A DNA stretch of 64,000 bases from an uncultured Bacteriovorax sp. (lineage in GTDB: Bacteria > Bdellovibrionota > Bacteriovoracia > Bacteriovoracales > Bacteriovoracaceae), in NCBI GenBank assembly GCA_946480715.1, contig CAMLKK010000002.1, forward strand, positions 131,350-195,349. The letters run 5' to 3'. Positions 9,670-18,109 of the stretch are shown one piece after another. A program made the position numbers and the translations under genes. The notes beneath the pieces were generated by a model. It had not been told where the DNA came from. It worked only from the letters and a program-made list of their open reading frames with translations, and searched no databases. The first letter of the stretch is position 1. Every line of letters begins with the position of its first letter.

Positions 9670-9969
9670 ATGGCCCATGAAATGATTGTTGGACTTGAAG
9701 TAACTGATCGTGAAAAATATCAAGATTATCGTGCTGCAATGACACCTATACTTGAAACTTATGGAGGTGGATTTCGCTACGATTTTTGGGTTGATGAAGT
9801 TCTTAAAAACGAATCAGGTAAAAAAATCAATAGAGTTTTTGCCATTTATTGCAGAGATAAAACAAGCATGGATGCTTTCTTCGCTCATCCTGATTATCTC
9901 GTGGCCAAAAAGAAATATTTTGAATCATCGGTCGGCGATATAACCATTATCTCACAGTACGATCGTTAA
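9670..9969 (+). CDS. DUF1330-like small ferredoxin-fold protein
   Basis: 99 residues, starting at the ATG at 9670 with AAGGAG upstream. HEMIVGLEVTDREKYQDYRAA, a central GGFRYD and RVFAIYCRDKTSMDAFFAHPDY fit the dimeric alpha/beta-barrel layout of DUF1330 and related NIPSNAP/ABM proteins. The function is unknown. Similar folds act as small oxygenases or isomerases. Its stop codon shares the four bases TTAA with the stop of the convergent DUF924 gene. Confidence 0.65.
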   Translation: MAHEMIVGLEVTDREKYQDYRAAMTPILETYGGGFRYDFWVDEVLKNESGKKINRVFAIYCRDKTSMDAFFAHPDYLVAKKKYFESSVGDITIISQYDR

Positions 9970-10505
9970 AAACCTTCAGGGTTTTCAACTAAAAAAGTTA
10001 ATTCTTCGGTCGTAGAAGTCCTTCCTAAAATTTTGTTTCGATGAGGATATCTTCCAAATCGATCGATCACTTTTTTATGTCGATATTCATAATCAAGATT
10101 GTGTTCCAGACCCGGTTCTGAAAAAAGTTTCACGGCCTTTTCATGAATAGTTTTTGATTCACTATGCATGAAGGGCATGTAGAGAAATTGGCGGTGAAGC
10201 GGTGAGAGTTCCTGCGCGATATTTGCATTAATCGCCTCTTGAGAAAGAACAAGCGCCATCGAATCGTACATAAATGCTTTGGGATCATCTCGATAAATGT
10301 TTCTCGAAAATTGATCAATGATGAGAATTTCGGCCAATCTTCCCATGGGCGTCCTTCTCCATTCGAAGAGTTCACCTTTAATGGCATTATCATGAAGAGC
10401 AATGAAAGTCTCAACCATCTTGAGATCAAGAATTTCATCTTTTTTATACCACTCATTCGGAGTGAGTTTTTCAAACCAAAAATTGATGACGTCTTGATAA
10501 TTCAT
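9966..10505 (-). CDS. DUF924 family protein
   Basis: 179 residues. The segments VINFWFEKLTPNEWYKKDEILD, TPMGRLAEILIIDQFSRNIYRDDPKAF, HRQFLYMPFMHSES and FGRYPHRNKILGR are the defining blocks of DUF924, an alpha-helical family with TPR-like structure and no settled function. The start is one base from the end of the aspartase gene on the same strand, so the two form an operon. The gene ends tail to tail with the DUF1330-like gene, overlapping by 4 bp. Confidence 0.88.
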   Translation of the reverse strand: MNYQDVINFWFEKLTPNEWYKKDEILDLKMVETFIALHDNAIKGELFEWRRTPMGRLAEILIIDQFSRNIYRDDPKAFMYDSMALVLSQEAINANIAQELSPLHRQFLYMPFMHSESKTIHEKAVKLFSEPGLEHNLDYEYRHKKVIDRFGRYPHRNKILGRTSTTEELTFLVENPEGF

Positions 10506-10506
10506 A

Positions 10507-11895
10507 TTAGTGTCCTGTTAATGCTTTCGGATCCAGTAGTTTTTTTATGGCCTCTTCAGAGAGTATTTTCTTTTCACGAACAAGGTCAATGACTGATTTT
10601 TTGTTATTCACAGCTTCTTTTGCAAGCTCTGCTGCCCGTGAATAACCAATGATAGGGTTGAGCGCCGTGATGATTTGAGAGGTGTTCATTACATTTTTTT
10701 CACATTGTTCAATGTTAGGTTTAATTCCATCAATGCATTTTGTTCTAAGTGCCCATAATGTATTTGAAAGAATATGGGTTGATTCCAATGCGAGATGGGC
10801 CATGAGTGGCATCATAACATTAAGTTCTAACTGACCAGCTTGCATCGCCAGGGCCATAGCATGATCATTTCCTAACACTTTGAAAAAAACCTGATTGCTC
10901 ATTTCGAGAATTGATGGGTTCACTTTACCTGGCATAATACTCGATCCGGCCTGAGCGGCAGGAAGGAAAATTTCCTGCAGGCCATTGGTTGGACCCGAAC
11001 TCATTAAGCGTAGATCATTACATATTCGAGTAAGTTCAAGTGCAATCGATCTTAATGCATTTGAATATGTCATCATGGGAAGTTGAGATTGCATCGATTG
11101 ACACATATTTGTAGAAAGAGACAATTCTTCTTCATCAAAGTATTCTCTTAGGAGAAGGATAATGTGGTCGCGATAACCATCAGGAACGTTAATTCCTGTG
11201 CCTACCGCGGAACCACCAATACCCAGAACTCTCAAGTAATTTTGTGCCAATAAAACGAGATCGTGTAATTGATCAACCGTTTTTTTATAGGCCCCAAACT
11301 CCTGACCTAATCTGATTGGAACAGCATCTTGAAGATGTGTACGACCAGATTTTAAGACACTGTCGAATTCAGTTGCTTTCCCGCTTAATGACTTCGATAG
11401 CATCCTGAGTTCATGAATTAATCTTTTAGAAAGTGTGAGAGTCGCAAGTTGCATGGCCGTTGGATACGAGTCATTCGTACTTTGCGACATATTGACATGA
11501 TCATTGGGATGAATAAAAGAATAGTCACCGCGATGATCTCCATGAAGTTCATTTGCACTATTAGCAATGACTTCATTTGTATTCATATTTTGTGAAGTTC
11601 CTGCCCCAGCTTGATACGTATCAACAATAAAATGTTGTTCATAGTCACTCGCAAGCAGTTGATCGACAGCTTTTTCAATGGCCAAACATTTATCTTCAGC
11701 TAAGGCACCAGAGAGATGATTGGCACGTGCTGCGGCTTTTTTCAATTTTAAGTAACTTTCAATCATGACGGGATGAATTTTCGTTCCGCTGATAGGAAAG
11801 TTTTGTGAAGCACGGAAGGAATTTATTCCATAATAAGCTTCGTCGGGTAATTGTTGTGAACCTAAACTATCTGTTTCAACTCTCATCATTGTCAT
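10507..11895 (-). CDS. aspA: Aspartate ammonia-lyase (aspartase)
   Basis: 462 residues, the usual aspartase length. The lyase-superfamily signature GSSIMPGKVNP is intact, as are AGTSQNMNTNEVIANSA and NDHVNMSQSTNDSYPT around the active site. DEAYYGINSFRASQNFPISGTKIHP resembles aspartase (YYGIxTxRAxxNFxISG) more than fumarase, which usually reads YWGAQTxRS. The enzyme reversibly converts L-aspartate to fumarate and ammonia, linking amino acid catabolism to the TCA cycle. A fumarase role cannot be fully excluded. It heads an operon with the DUF924 gene. The 24 bp between its start and the Cys-rich gene leaves little room for a separate promoter. Confidence 0.78.
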   Translation of the reverse strand: MTMMRVETDSLGSQQLPDEAYYGINSFRASQNFPISGTKIHPVMIESYLKLKKAAARANHLSGALAEDKCLAIEKAVDQLLASDYEQHFIVDTYQAGAGTSQNMNTNEVIANSANELHGDHRGDYSFIHPNDHVNMSQSTNDSYPTAMQLATLTLSKRLIHELRMLSKSLSGKATEFDSVLKSGRTHLQDAVPIRLGQEFGAYKKTVDQLHDLVLLAQNYLRVLGIGGSAVGTGINVPDGYRDHIILLLREYFDEEELSLSTNMCQSMQSQLPMMTYSNALRSIALELTRICNDLRLMSSGPTNGLQEIFLPAAQAGSSIMPGKVNPSILEMSNQVFFKVLGNDHAMALAMQAGQLELNVMMPLMAHLALESTHILSNTLWALRTKCIDGIKPNIEQCEKNVMNTSQIITALNPIIGYSRAAELAKEAVNNKKSVIDLVREKKILSEEAIKKLLDPKALTGH

Positions 11896-11919
11896 AAATT
11901 ACTATTGTGTTAAATGTTA

Positions 11920-12147
11920 TTAGGGAATAACGGGAGAAAAATGAATTTCATTTGAGCAGTCATGTGAACAATACACTTCCCCTGCTTGATGAACTTCTCT
12001 TCCGATGATTAATTTCTGACAATGAAAACAACGAGGCGCTATAAAACTTATAGCGCACTCGAAGCTATCGAATGTGTGTTCTCGTCCATCTCTTACTAGA
12101 AGAAATGGTTTTTCATGAACTTGACCGCAATTTTCACATTCTTTCAT
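11920..12147 (-). CDS. Small Cys-rich zinc-ribbon-like protein (copy 1)
   Basis: 75 residues with eight cysteines arranged as CENCG near the N-terminus, DSFECAI in the middle, CFHC, then CSHDC near the end. This recalls a widespread family of 60-90 residue proteins with an FDSFECA...APxCxHC...IxGxxxxxxGxxYC motif that presumably binds zinc or acts as a metallothionein-like factor. The function is unknown. The start has AAGGA upstream. A close paralogue lies at 17815-18096. In both places a micro-protein gene with a strong ribosome binding site sits immediately upstream. Confidence 0.8.
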   Translation of the reverse strand: MKECENCGQVHEKPFLLVRDGREHTFDSFECAISFIAPRCFHCQKLIIGREVHQAGEVYCSHDCSNEIHFSPVIP

Positions 12148-12162
12148 AAAATTCCTTGAGAA

Positions 12163-12243
12163 TTATTTTTGCGATGATGATTTTCTTCCTCTAGATGTAG
12201 AGCGTTTACTTTTTGATGATGTTTTTTTTCTTCCTTGTACCAT
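12163..12243 (-). CDS. 26-residue Ser/Lys/Arg-rich micro-protein
   Basis: A short open frame from the ATG at 12243 with a full AAGGAGG ribosome binding site six bases upstream. The product starts MVQGRKKTSSKSKRST and is almost entirely Ser, Lys, Arg and Thr, with no acidic residue, so it is a strongly basic, probably disordered peptide that could bind nucleic acid. The stop is 15 bp before the Cys-rich gene on the same strand, so they are likely co-transcribed. The same order, micro-protein then Cys-rich protein, is found at 18280-17815. The strong ribosome binding site is the main support. Confidence 0.55.
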   Translation of the reverse strand: MVQGRKKTSSKSKRSTSRGRKSSSQK

Positions 12244-12389
12244 AAAGTCCTCCTTGAGTTTGTTAGTAAGTATTCAAGCATTAACGATGCCAACACAAAT
12301 CTTTTATCTCAGAAGCGTTAACGAATTAATTTTCGGTAATCTGGTCTTGAATCGTTGAGGCAAATTGCACATCTCAGAAAATATTATTT

Positions 12390-12403
12390 GGCACAAGAAA
12401 TGC
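12390..12403 (+). promoter_or_regulatory. Sigma-54-type promoter for the DUF421-TamA-TamB operon
   Basis: TTGGCAC with GG at 12390-12391 and GC at 12402-12403, separated by exactly 10 bp, matches the -24/-12 spacing of sigma-54 promoters (TGGCAC-N5-TTGC, here ATGC). The start of transcription would be near 12414, giving a leader of about 28 bases that includes the GAGG ribosome binding site of the gene at 12442. No enhancer-binding-protein gene is adjacent. Confidence 0.5.
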
Positions 12404-12441
12404 TTTGCTAATGAAACTGCTAACCAATTGGTGAGGTTGAA

Positions 12442-12912
12442 ATGTGGTCTCTGAAAAATGAATGGCATGAAATTGTTCTCAGAGGATTTTTTCTATTCAC
12501 ATTTTTATTTATTACTTTTCGTTTGTGGGGAAAAAAACATTTCAGCGAGCTTTCACCATTTGATTTTCTCCTTTTGCTCATTATTAGTGAAGCCGTCCAA
12601 AATGCACTGCTCGATGATGATCACAGTCTGACAGCAGGTTTTATCTCTGTGGCAACACTCATTCTCCTTAATGCTTTTTTAGGGAAAATGGCGTTTCACT
12701 TTCCACGCCTGGAAAAACTCTTCGATGGTGAACCGAAAGTGCTCGTTGAAGATGGCGTTCTCAATGATGAGTTGAGAAAAAAACTTACCATTACTCATCA
12801 AGAACTATACGAAGCTATTCGTCTGCAAGGCGTAGAAACTTTGAGTGATATTCATAAAGCAACGATGGAAACGAACGGAAAAATTAGTGTTATAAAAAAA
12901 GAGGATAAATGA
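12442..12912 (+). CDS. DUF421 (YetF-like) membrane protein
   Basis: 156 residues. The first half holds two or three transmembrane helices with FRLWGKKHFSELSPFDFLLL, the FRxxGK...LxxFD signature of DUF421. The cytoplasmic second half, PKVLVEDGVLNDELRKKLTITHQELYEAIRLQGVETLSDI, matches the YetF domain. The family is widespread but its function is not defined. It is the first gene of an operon with TamA-like and TamB-like genes, overlapping the next start by 4 bp, and stands behind a sigma-54-type promoter. Confidence 0.85.
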   Translation: MWSLKNEWHEIVLRGFFLFTFLFITFRLWGKKHFSELSPFDFLLLLIISEAVQNALLDDDHSLTAGFISVATLILLNAFLGKMAFHFPRLEKLFDGEPKVLVEDGVLNDELRKKLTITHQELYEAIRLQGVETLSDIHKATMETNGKISVIKKEDK

Positions 12913-14645
12913 GATTTTTTTGGATAACTTTGCTTCTGCTATTTGTCTCTTGCTCATCAAAAAAAATTAAAGAACAAAAAGTGTGCAATAAAGTCATCAT
13001 CCATGACGCGGAAGAAATAGAACTCAGTGAAGATGAAACAAGGCTTCTCTGTGGTGATATGACAACGGAAGCCTATAAAAATATTCCTTCCTATCAAGCT
13101 GGTTTTTTGGCCACTGGATTTTTGCAATCACGTGGATATACCAACCCGAAATTTGAAACGGTGGACAAAGTCCTTCACATTTACCCTCAAGAAAAAGTCA
13201 CCGTCGCAAAAGTCATTCTTCAATCAGAAGATGAAAATAAAAATAAATTTGAAAAAATTCTTAATCGCCATTACGAAGAAGAAGAATTAAACCCCAAACT
13301 TCTCAACACAATAGAAGAAGAAACTCTCTCACTTTATCGGAATGAAAGTTACCCATGCGCGAAAGTAGAATCTACGGCCGATGCTGAAACAGGTGAGATT
13401 AAGCTTAAAGTTAGTGGATTAAAAAAATTTGATTTCGGTCCTCTGGAACGAGAAACGGTTAACGGTCTCAAAGAAGCTGCATTTATCCGCTATACATCCT
13501 TTTCTGCCGATGATGAATTTAGAGAACGTGAATTAGAACTGACTGAGAAACGGCTTTTACGATCTGAAATAGTACAAGGAACTTATTTTCAAGAGAAATG
13601 TGATTTGGAAAATAATACGTTCTCTCTAAAACAGAATTTCATTTTAGGTGATGCTCGCTCCATTCGCTTCGGAGTGGGGGCATCCACTGAAGTAGGTCCC
13701 ATGTTTAGAGTGAAGTGGGCCAATCTTCGTTATGGTGAGATGGCCTCAAGAAGAGAAGCAACATTACAAGCTTCGGCCAAAAGTCAGCTCATTCGTTTTT
13801 TATCAGAACGTTGGTTTTGGGAGGATTCTCCACGACGGTCACTACTTACTCAGGCAGAGATCCGGAGAGAAGATCAGACGAACTATCGTGAACTGACTGC
13901 AGAATTAAGGCCTCACCTCAAATGGACTCGTGATACCTGGAACCGCTACTGGCATTGGTCTACAGGTCCTTCGTTAATTTCAAGTAGATTTGATACAAAC
14001 CAAAATAAAGAAGATAAGAAATTTACTACTGTAGCTTTAGAGGCCGAACTACAATCGAAAACTCATTCTTACGAGGTCTTTGACGTTCATCCCGAAGAAG
14101 GAGAGCTTTATCAATTGAATCTCGATGCACGCCATCCTGGATTAGGATTTGAAGAACCACTTCTCAAAATGGATTGGACTATTGTTCATCTATGGAAATT
14201 GTGGAGTTGGGGAAAGGGTTCAGGAATATTAGGTGGCCGATTAAACGCATCTTCAACCTGGGTGAAAGACGATGTGGCACTGGATTCATTACCACCTTCT
14301 GTAAAACATTATGGAGGAGGAAGCGATGATGTGCGCGGTTTTAATTTGAGCAGTCTTCCGTCTAACAATGGTCTTGGATCATTATCCAAGTTGACGACTA
14401 AATTTGAAGTTCGAAAAACTCATACCTTTCTACCGACAATTGAAACATTTGCATTTATAGATACAGGATTATTCGGACAACAATCATTTACTCTCGATAG
14501 AAGGCTCTACTATTCTCCGGGGTTGGGGGTAAGATGGCTTTCACCCATTGGGTTAGTTCAAACCTATCTGGCCAGATCACTTTCGAATCGTGAAATCAAG
14601 GATGATGGATATTTTTTCTATATCGGTTTGGGAGGCATATTTTAA
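12909..14645 (+). CDS. TamA/BamA-superfamily outer membrane protein with a lipoprotein signal
   Basis: 578 residues. The C-terminal 350 or so form a surface-antigen (D15/BamA) 16-strand barrel with VKHYGGGSDDVRGFNLSSL (the conserved (G)GxxxVRGF loop motif) and it ends in a terminal Phe, as outer membrane barrels do. The N-terminal part fits two or three POTRA domains. Unexpectedly the N-terminus reads as a lipoprotein signal, LLLLFVSCSSKK, with a lipobox Cys at residue 15. TamA works with TamB to insert outer membrane proteins or to move phospholipid. The TamB-like gene follows with a 1 bp overlap. Whether it is really lipidated is inference. Confidence 0.82.
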   Translation: MRFFWITLLLLFVSCSSKKIKEQKVCNKVIIHDAEEIELSEDETRLLCGDMTTEAYKNIPSYQAGFLATGFLQSRGYTNPKFETVDKVLHIYPQEKVTVAKVILQSEDENKNKFEKILNRHYEEEELNPKLLNTIEEETLSLYRNESYPCAKVESTADAETGEIKLKVSGLKKFDFGPLERETVNGLKEAAFIRYTSFSADDEFRERELELTEKRLLRSEIVQGTYFQEKCDLENNTFSLKQNFILGDARSIRFGVGASTEVGPMFRVKWANLRYGEMASRREATLQASAKSQLIRFLSERWFWEDSPRRSLLTQAEIRREDQTNYRELTAELRPHLKWTRDTWNRYWHWSTGPSLISSRFDTNQNKEDKKFTTVALEAELQSKTHSYEVFDVHPEEGELYQLNLDARHPGLGFEEPLLKMDWTIVHLWKLWSWGKGSGILGGRLNASSTWVKDDVALDSLPPSVKHYGGGSDDVRGFNLSSLPSNNGLGSLSKLTTKFEVRKTHTFLPTIETFAFIDTGLFGQQSFTLDRRLYYSPGLGVRWLSPIGLVQTYLARSLSNREIKDDGYFFYIGLGGIF

Positions 14646-16627
14646 TGAAGGCCTTAAAATTATTATTCAAAATATTAGTTGGATTATTTGGTTTTGTTTT
14701 TTTGTTAGTTTTTATTATTGCTGGAGTTCTTTTTGTTGCTCCCACCAAAATTATTAATGAAAAAAATATTGCTTTCGTGCTCAATAAAACTAAGGTTTTT
14801 GAAACATGGAGTTGGGAAAAAGGACATATTGGGCACGAATGGAAAAGCTGGAATGATCGAAGGTTAACAGGAGAATTTAAAAACTTTTGTTTTAAACTCA
14901 ATCAACCATACAAACAATTGGATGCATGCTTTGAAGAAATCAGTTGGGACTTTGATGTCCTTTTTAGTGGTTCAAAGAAGTTTAATCATTCTCAACAAAG
15001 GCCTATAAATATAGTTTCATCTAAATTTGTTATGACCTCTAAGGAGGATCCAAATGAAGAAGATGAGACACCTCCAGATATTATGAGTTACTGGAATCTT
15101 TTATGGAAGCCGGTTATTCCTGAAATAAATGCGGAGTTTGAAAATATAGTTCTCATAAATGGAGATAGGCCCTCTGAAGATCCGCTAAAAATCAATTTGG
15201 AGCTTAAGAAAAATGCCGGACATCTATTGGCAAAAGTTCTAGATTTTCGTCTGCATGCTACTCCAAAAAGAATTATTGTGGAGGGGCCGGAAAAAATTAA
15301 ATTGCCCATGGATTTGAAAACGCGCAATCCACTTTTTTTTCGAGAACTAAAAGTTCAAGCAGATATATTAGAAAAAAATATTCCGATCAAAGCTTCAGCG
15401 TCAGTTGAATCGGCGACTTTGAATCTTACAACCAATGTTTCCCAGAAATCCCTTGAAGAAGATCTTGGTAAGCCTAAGTTCCTTCAAGAGATCATTCATG
15501 CCGCTAGAGCAGATTTCAAAATTTTAAAACTGCGCTCCACTATAAATCGTTTGATGAAACCTCCTTATAATATTCTTCCAGCGCCACTGAATGCGATGGA
15601 AGGTGATCTCAATTTTATTATGAAAGGCGAAAGACTTCCTGGCAACTACGCTCTTTTGAATGTTGATACTGAGCTGGACATGAAGGGGAAAACACAAGTT
15701 CTTCATTTGATCGTAAATAGTGATGTACCTATAAATGTAGAGACAAAAGAAGTTGGAGCGGTCAATGTAGAATTGGATTTAAAAAAGGTCGCTTTACATT
15801 TGCCAGAATTATCAAGAACAAAAATTCCTCCTCAGCTGCTTCCCGATAAACGTATCAAAACGAAAAAGGAAATCATTGCTGAAGCTAAAAAGAATCAGTC
15901 GAAAAAGAAAGGAACAAAAGTTGATTTAAGATTGCAGGCCTTAGATGAAAAGGCATTGGCCCTTAAAACAAATCTATTAGATGAGATATTACGTCTAAAA
16001 TTTGATCTTGCTATTAAAGACGGCGAAGTAGAAGAAGGATTTTTACAAGCTTTACCTTTAAAAACGACTTTTTTTAAAAGACCAATTCAGATTCAATTCA
16101 TGAAAATTAATTTTAATAAACCACTAGAACCTCAGTTAAATGCCAAAGTTCTTTTTGATTTGCCAGAATACAAAATAACTTTACTTTTAGAAGGACCCAT
16201 TAGCGAACCTCGTCAGGCATTCTCAAGTGTTCCACCACTTTCTCTCGATGATATGTATGCCGTTATTCTTTTTGGAAGACCACTCGATAATCTAGAAGGA
16301 GACGATAAAGAAAACGCGCAAAACGCCGGACAAGTGCTCTCAAAAGGAATTCTAAGCTTAGGTGTTCTTTATTATCTTGCAGGAACACCTATAGAGTCTA
16401 TTGGTTATGATCCTGATTCAAAAGCAGTCTCGGCCCAAGTTGGTCTTGGCTCAAAAAGTTCATTAAGAGTTGCAAGTGAAGACGGTGGTTTGAATTCAGC
16501 AGGAGTAAGAAGATCCTTAGGGAAGGGATGGTATATTGACAGCAGCGTTCAGCAAGGGAATTCGAGGCGTCCAAGCAGTGCTGGAAGTGATTTTGGAGTT
16601 ATGCTCGAGAGAATTATCAGCTACTAG
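14645..16627 (+). CDS. TamB-like translocation and assembly module protein (short)
   Basis: 660 residues, about half the length of E. coli TamB (1259). A single N-terminal transmembrane helix (LLFKILVGLFGFVFLLVFIIAG) is followed by an AsmA/TamB-like beta-rich region and ends with the diagnostic DUF490 tail: SLDDMYAVILFGRPLDNLE, then a strand-rich VSAQVGLGSKSSLRV segment. It would span the periplasm as a hydrophobic groove between the inner membrane and the TamA-like barrel. The start overlaps the stop of that gene by one base. A strong hairpin terminator lies just downstream. Confidence 0.82.
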   Translation: MKALKLLFKILVGLFGFVFLLVFIIAGVLFVAPTKIINEKNIAFVLNKTKVFETWSWEKGHIGHEWKSWNDRRLTGEFKNFCFKLNQPYKQLDACFEEISWDFDVLFSGSKKFNHSQQRPINIVSSKFVMTSKEDPNEEDETPPDIMSYWNLLWKPVIPEINAEFENIVLINGDRPSEDPLKINLELKKNAGHLLAKVLDFRLHATPKRIIVEGPEKIKLPMDLKTRNPLFFRELKVQADILEKNIPIKASASVESATLNLTTNVSQKSLEEDLGKPKFLQEIIHAARADFKILKLRSTINRLMKPPYNILPAPLNAMEGDLNFIMKGERLPGNYALLNVDTELDMKGKTQVLHLIVNSDVPINVETKEVGAVNVELDLKKVALHLPELSRTKIPPQLLPDKRIKTKKEIIAEAKKNQSKKKGTKVDLRLQALDEKALALKTNLLDEILRLKFDLAIKDGEVEEGFLQALPLKTTFFKRPIQIQFMKINFNKPLEPQLNAKVLFDLPEYKITLLLEGPISEPRQAFSSVPPLSLDDMYAVILFGRPLDNLEGDDKENAQNAGQVLSKGILSLGVLYYLAGTPIESIGYDPDSKAVSAQVGLGSKSSLRVASEDGGLNSAGVRRSLGKGWYIDSSVQQGNSRRPSSAGSDFGVMLERIISY

Positions 16628-16637
16628 AAATAAAAAA

Positions 16638-16672
16638 AAGCCATCCGTAAGGATGGCTTCTTATTGCTTTTG
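16638..16672 (+). terminator. Rho-independent-type terminator after TamB
   Basis: A perfect 9 bp stem AAGCCATCC / GGATGGCTT with a GTAA loop (16638-16659) is followed by a T-rich tract. It ends the DUF421-TamA-TamB operon 11 bp after the TamB stop. Confidence 0.85.
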
Positions 16673-16996
16673 GAAAAAAAGATTAAGTTAAAATAATTAA
16701 AAATGAATCTAATTATTTCCGTCTAGATCAGTCTAAACCTCAGCAGTTTCGACTTTGCTAGCACTGGATATTTAACTTATTCTCAACTAGTGGCCCGCAA
16801 TACATATGCCACTAACCTTACTATTTCCTCGAGAATCAAGAATCAAGTTTTTCACGTTTGTTTCTTTTGAAGACTCTCTTGTAAGTATAAATTGCAGAGA
16901 GCGTGCCAGGTTCAAGATTCAATTTTTAAGTCACTTAGAAAATTGGAGTCTATTGCTTGAGGCCAAATTGCCTCATCATTTATAAATTTTGACTCA
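16673..16996. other. Intergenic region without recognisable gene
   Basis: About 320 bases between the TamB terminator and the 48-residue gene. Frames are broken by stops and no tRNA-like or RNA-gene structure was recognised. The only notable element is a 6 bp hairpin TGAGGC/GCCTCA at 16958-16975, downstream of the 48-residue gene, without an adjacent T-run on either strand. Confidence 0.4.
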
Positions 16997-17143
16997 TTAA
17001 TAATCGTTTTCCTCAGGGAGAAAATGATCAAGTAAAAGATCCTTTATCATTCTTTCAAGATATTCTTCGTTCTCCTTCCACTCACTGAAAAGTTGAATAT
17101 AAAATTGCGGAGTTTGGACATCGACTTCCTTTTCATTATCCAT
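16997..17143 (-). CDS. 48-residue acidic hypothetical protein
   Basis: Open frame from an ATG at 17143 preceded by GGGAG at good spacing. The product begins MDNEKEVDVQTPQFYIQL and ends in a Glu/Asp-rich LLLDHFLPEENDY. It is predicted to be helical and acidic, with no signal or membrane segment. I do not recognise a family. It lies 69 bp downstream of the peroxiredoxin-like gene on the same strand. Support comes from the ribosome binding site and regular coding composition. Confidence 0.5.
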   Translation of the reverse strand: MDNEKEVDVQTPQFYIQLFSEWKENEEYLERMIKDLLLDHFLPEENDY

Positions 17144-17212
17144 ATTGTTCGTTCTCCCTTTATTTTTTGTTTCTTCTAAATTTTAGGGAGCAAAGCTTGT
17201 GCCACGAGTGAT

Positions 17213-17764
17213 TTAGAGCCATTCTTCTGGACGATCAAAATCACCGATGTATTCGGATACAAAATGATAAGTGACGATTCCTGGTTTCTTGATGGCGAGT
17301 ACTCCACCAAGTTGCGTGTGGTAGCCAGTTTCTTTAGTTGAACGGCCTTGACGGTGGCCTTGCATGAAAAGTTTTGCTCCTCCAATAAGTGATTGAGGAG
17401 AAACAATATGGAGAATACCTCTTAACATCCCGGCGGCATCGAATGTCTTTAAGGTAGGATCAGTGTAAATAGTTGCATCAGGTATGTTTAAATCTTCTTT
17501 GAAACCTTGAATCATGACATGGTTTCCGTTACCAATAAAGATTATGCGAGTCCCTTTTTTTTCGATCTCATCTTTCTTCGCCCAGACCTGTGAGACATGG
17601 GCCCTACATGCGATACAACCAAAGTGTCGTATAAACACGACGACGACAGGATTATGCTCCCAGAGAGAAGCAAACATGATTTGATCACCACGTTCGGTAT
17701 ATATCCTCAGTCTTTTGAGTGCGAGTATATCGACAAGATCTTGATGAGATTTTTCTTTCTTCAT
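17213..17764 (-). CDS. Peroxiredoxin-like (AhpC/TSA-2, PRXL2-type) protein
   Basis: 183 residues from the ATG at 17764. A thioredoxin fold with VVVFIRHFGCIACRAHVSQ carries a CxxC-type redox centre where peroxiredoxins have their peroxidatic Cys. FIGNGNHVMIQGFKEDLNIPDATIYTDP is the typical middle block of the AhpC-TSA-2 family, which includes the eukaryotic PRXL2 (FAM213) proteins. A thiol-dependent antioxidant role is likely, but the substrate is unknown. An excellent -10 (TATACT) lies six bases before the ATG with no ribosome binding site, which supports this start over a TTG 16 codons upstream and implies a leaderless message separate from the upstream Cys-rich gene. Confidence 0.8.
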   Translation of the reverse strand: MKKEKSHQDLVDILALKRLRIYTERGDQIMFASLWEHNPVVVVFIRHFGCIACRAHVSQVWAKKDEIEKKGTRIIFIGNGNHVMIQGFKEDLNIPDATIYTDPTLKTFDAAGMLRGILHIVSPQSLIGGAKLFMQGHRQGRSTKETGYHTQLGGVLAIKKPGIVTYHFVSEYIGDFDRPEEWL

Positions 17765-17770
17765 TCGTTT

Positions 17771-17798
17771 AGTATAACGATGATCGAAATTAAAACAA
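17771..17798 (-). promoter_or_regulatory. Leaderless-type promoter of the peroxiredoxin-like gene
   Basis: On the minus strand, TTGTTT (17798-17793), a 16 bp spacer and TATACT (17776-17771) are followed by six bases and the ATG. There is no ribosome binding site. Confidence 0.5.
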
Positions 17799-17814
17799 TA
17801 AGTGAAGAACAAGT

Positions 17815-18096
17815 CTAACGCCCGCTCTCCACTAATATTTGATCGATGGAAGTTTCTTCTTCAAATTTAGATTCAGCACAATGTGAACAGCAGTATATTG
17901 AACCCTCGACGTCTACACCATGTCCGATGATGGTCGTATTACAGTGAAAACATCGGGGGGCCATCTTGCTGATCGCGCATTCGAAGCTGTCAAACAGATG
18001 GGACTTACCATCTCGAGAGACTGTGAAAATTCTTGCCGAATGGTTTCCACAATTCTCGCAGCGAGATTCTTCATAGACGTTTACGTTTACGTTCAT
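17815..18096 (-). CDS. Small Cys-rich zinc-ribbon-like protein (copy 2)
   Basis: 93 residues from the ATG at 18096, which has AAAGGAT upstream. It shares with the protein at 11920-12147 the blocks RCENCG, SRDGKSHLFDSFECAIS, MAPRCFHC, IIGHG and YCCSHCAES, and adds a 20-residue C-terminal tail. This copy is closer to the common form of the family (IIGHG...YCCxHC). The cysteine pairs suggest one or two structural zinc sites. The function is unknown. It is preceded on the same strand by a 56-residue micro-protein gene, as in the first copy. Confidence 0.8.
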   Translation of the reverse strand: MNVNVNVYEESRCENCGNHSARIFTVSRDGKSHLFDSFECAISKMAPRCFHCNTTIIGHGVDVEGSIYCCSHCAESKFEEETSIDQILVESGR

Positions 18097-18109
18097 TGAA
18101 AATCCTTTT

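Noticed and set aside
16958..16975. Hairpin TGAGGC/GCCTCA considered as a terminator for the 48-residue gene
   Set aside because: The stem is only 6 bp and no T-run follows on either strand, so it is mentioned only within the intergenic entry.
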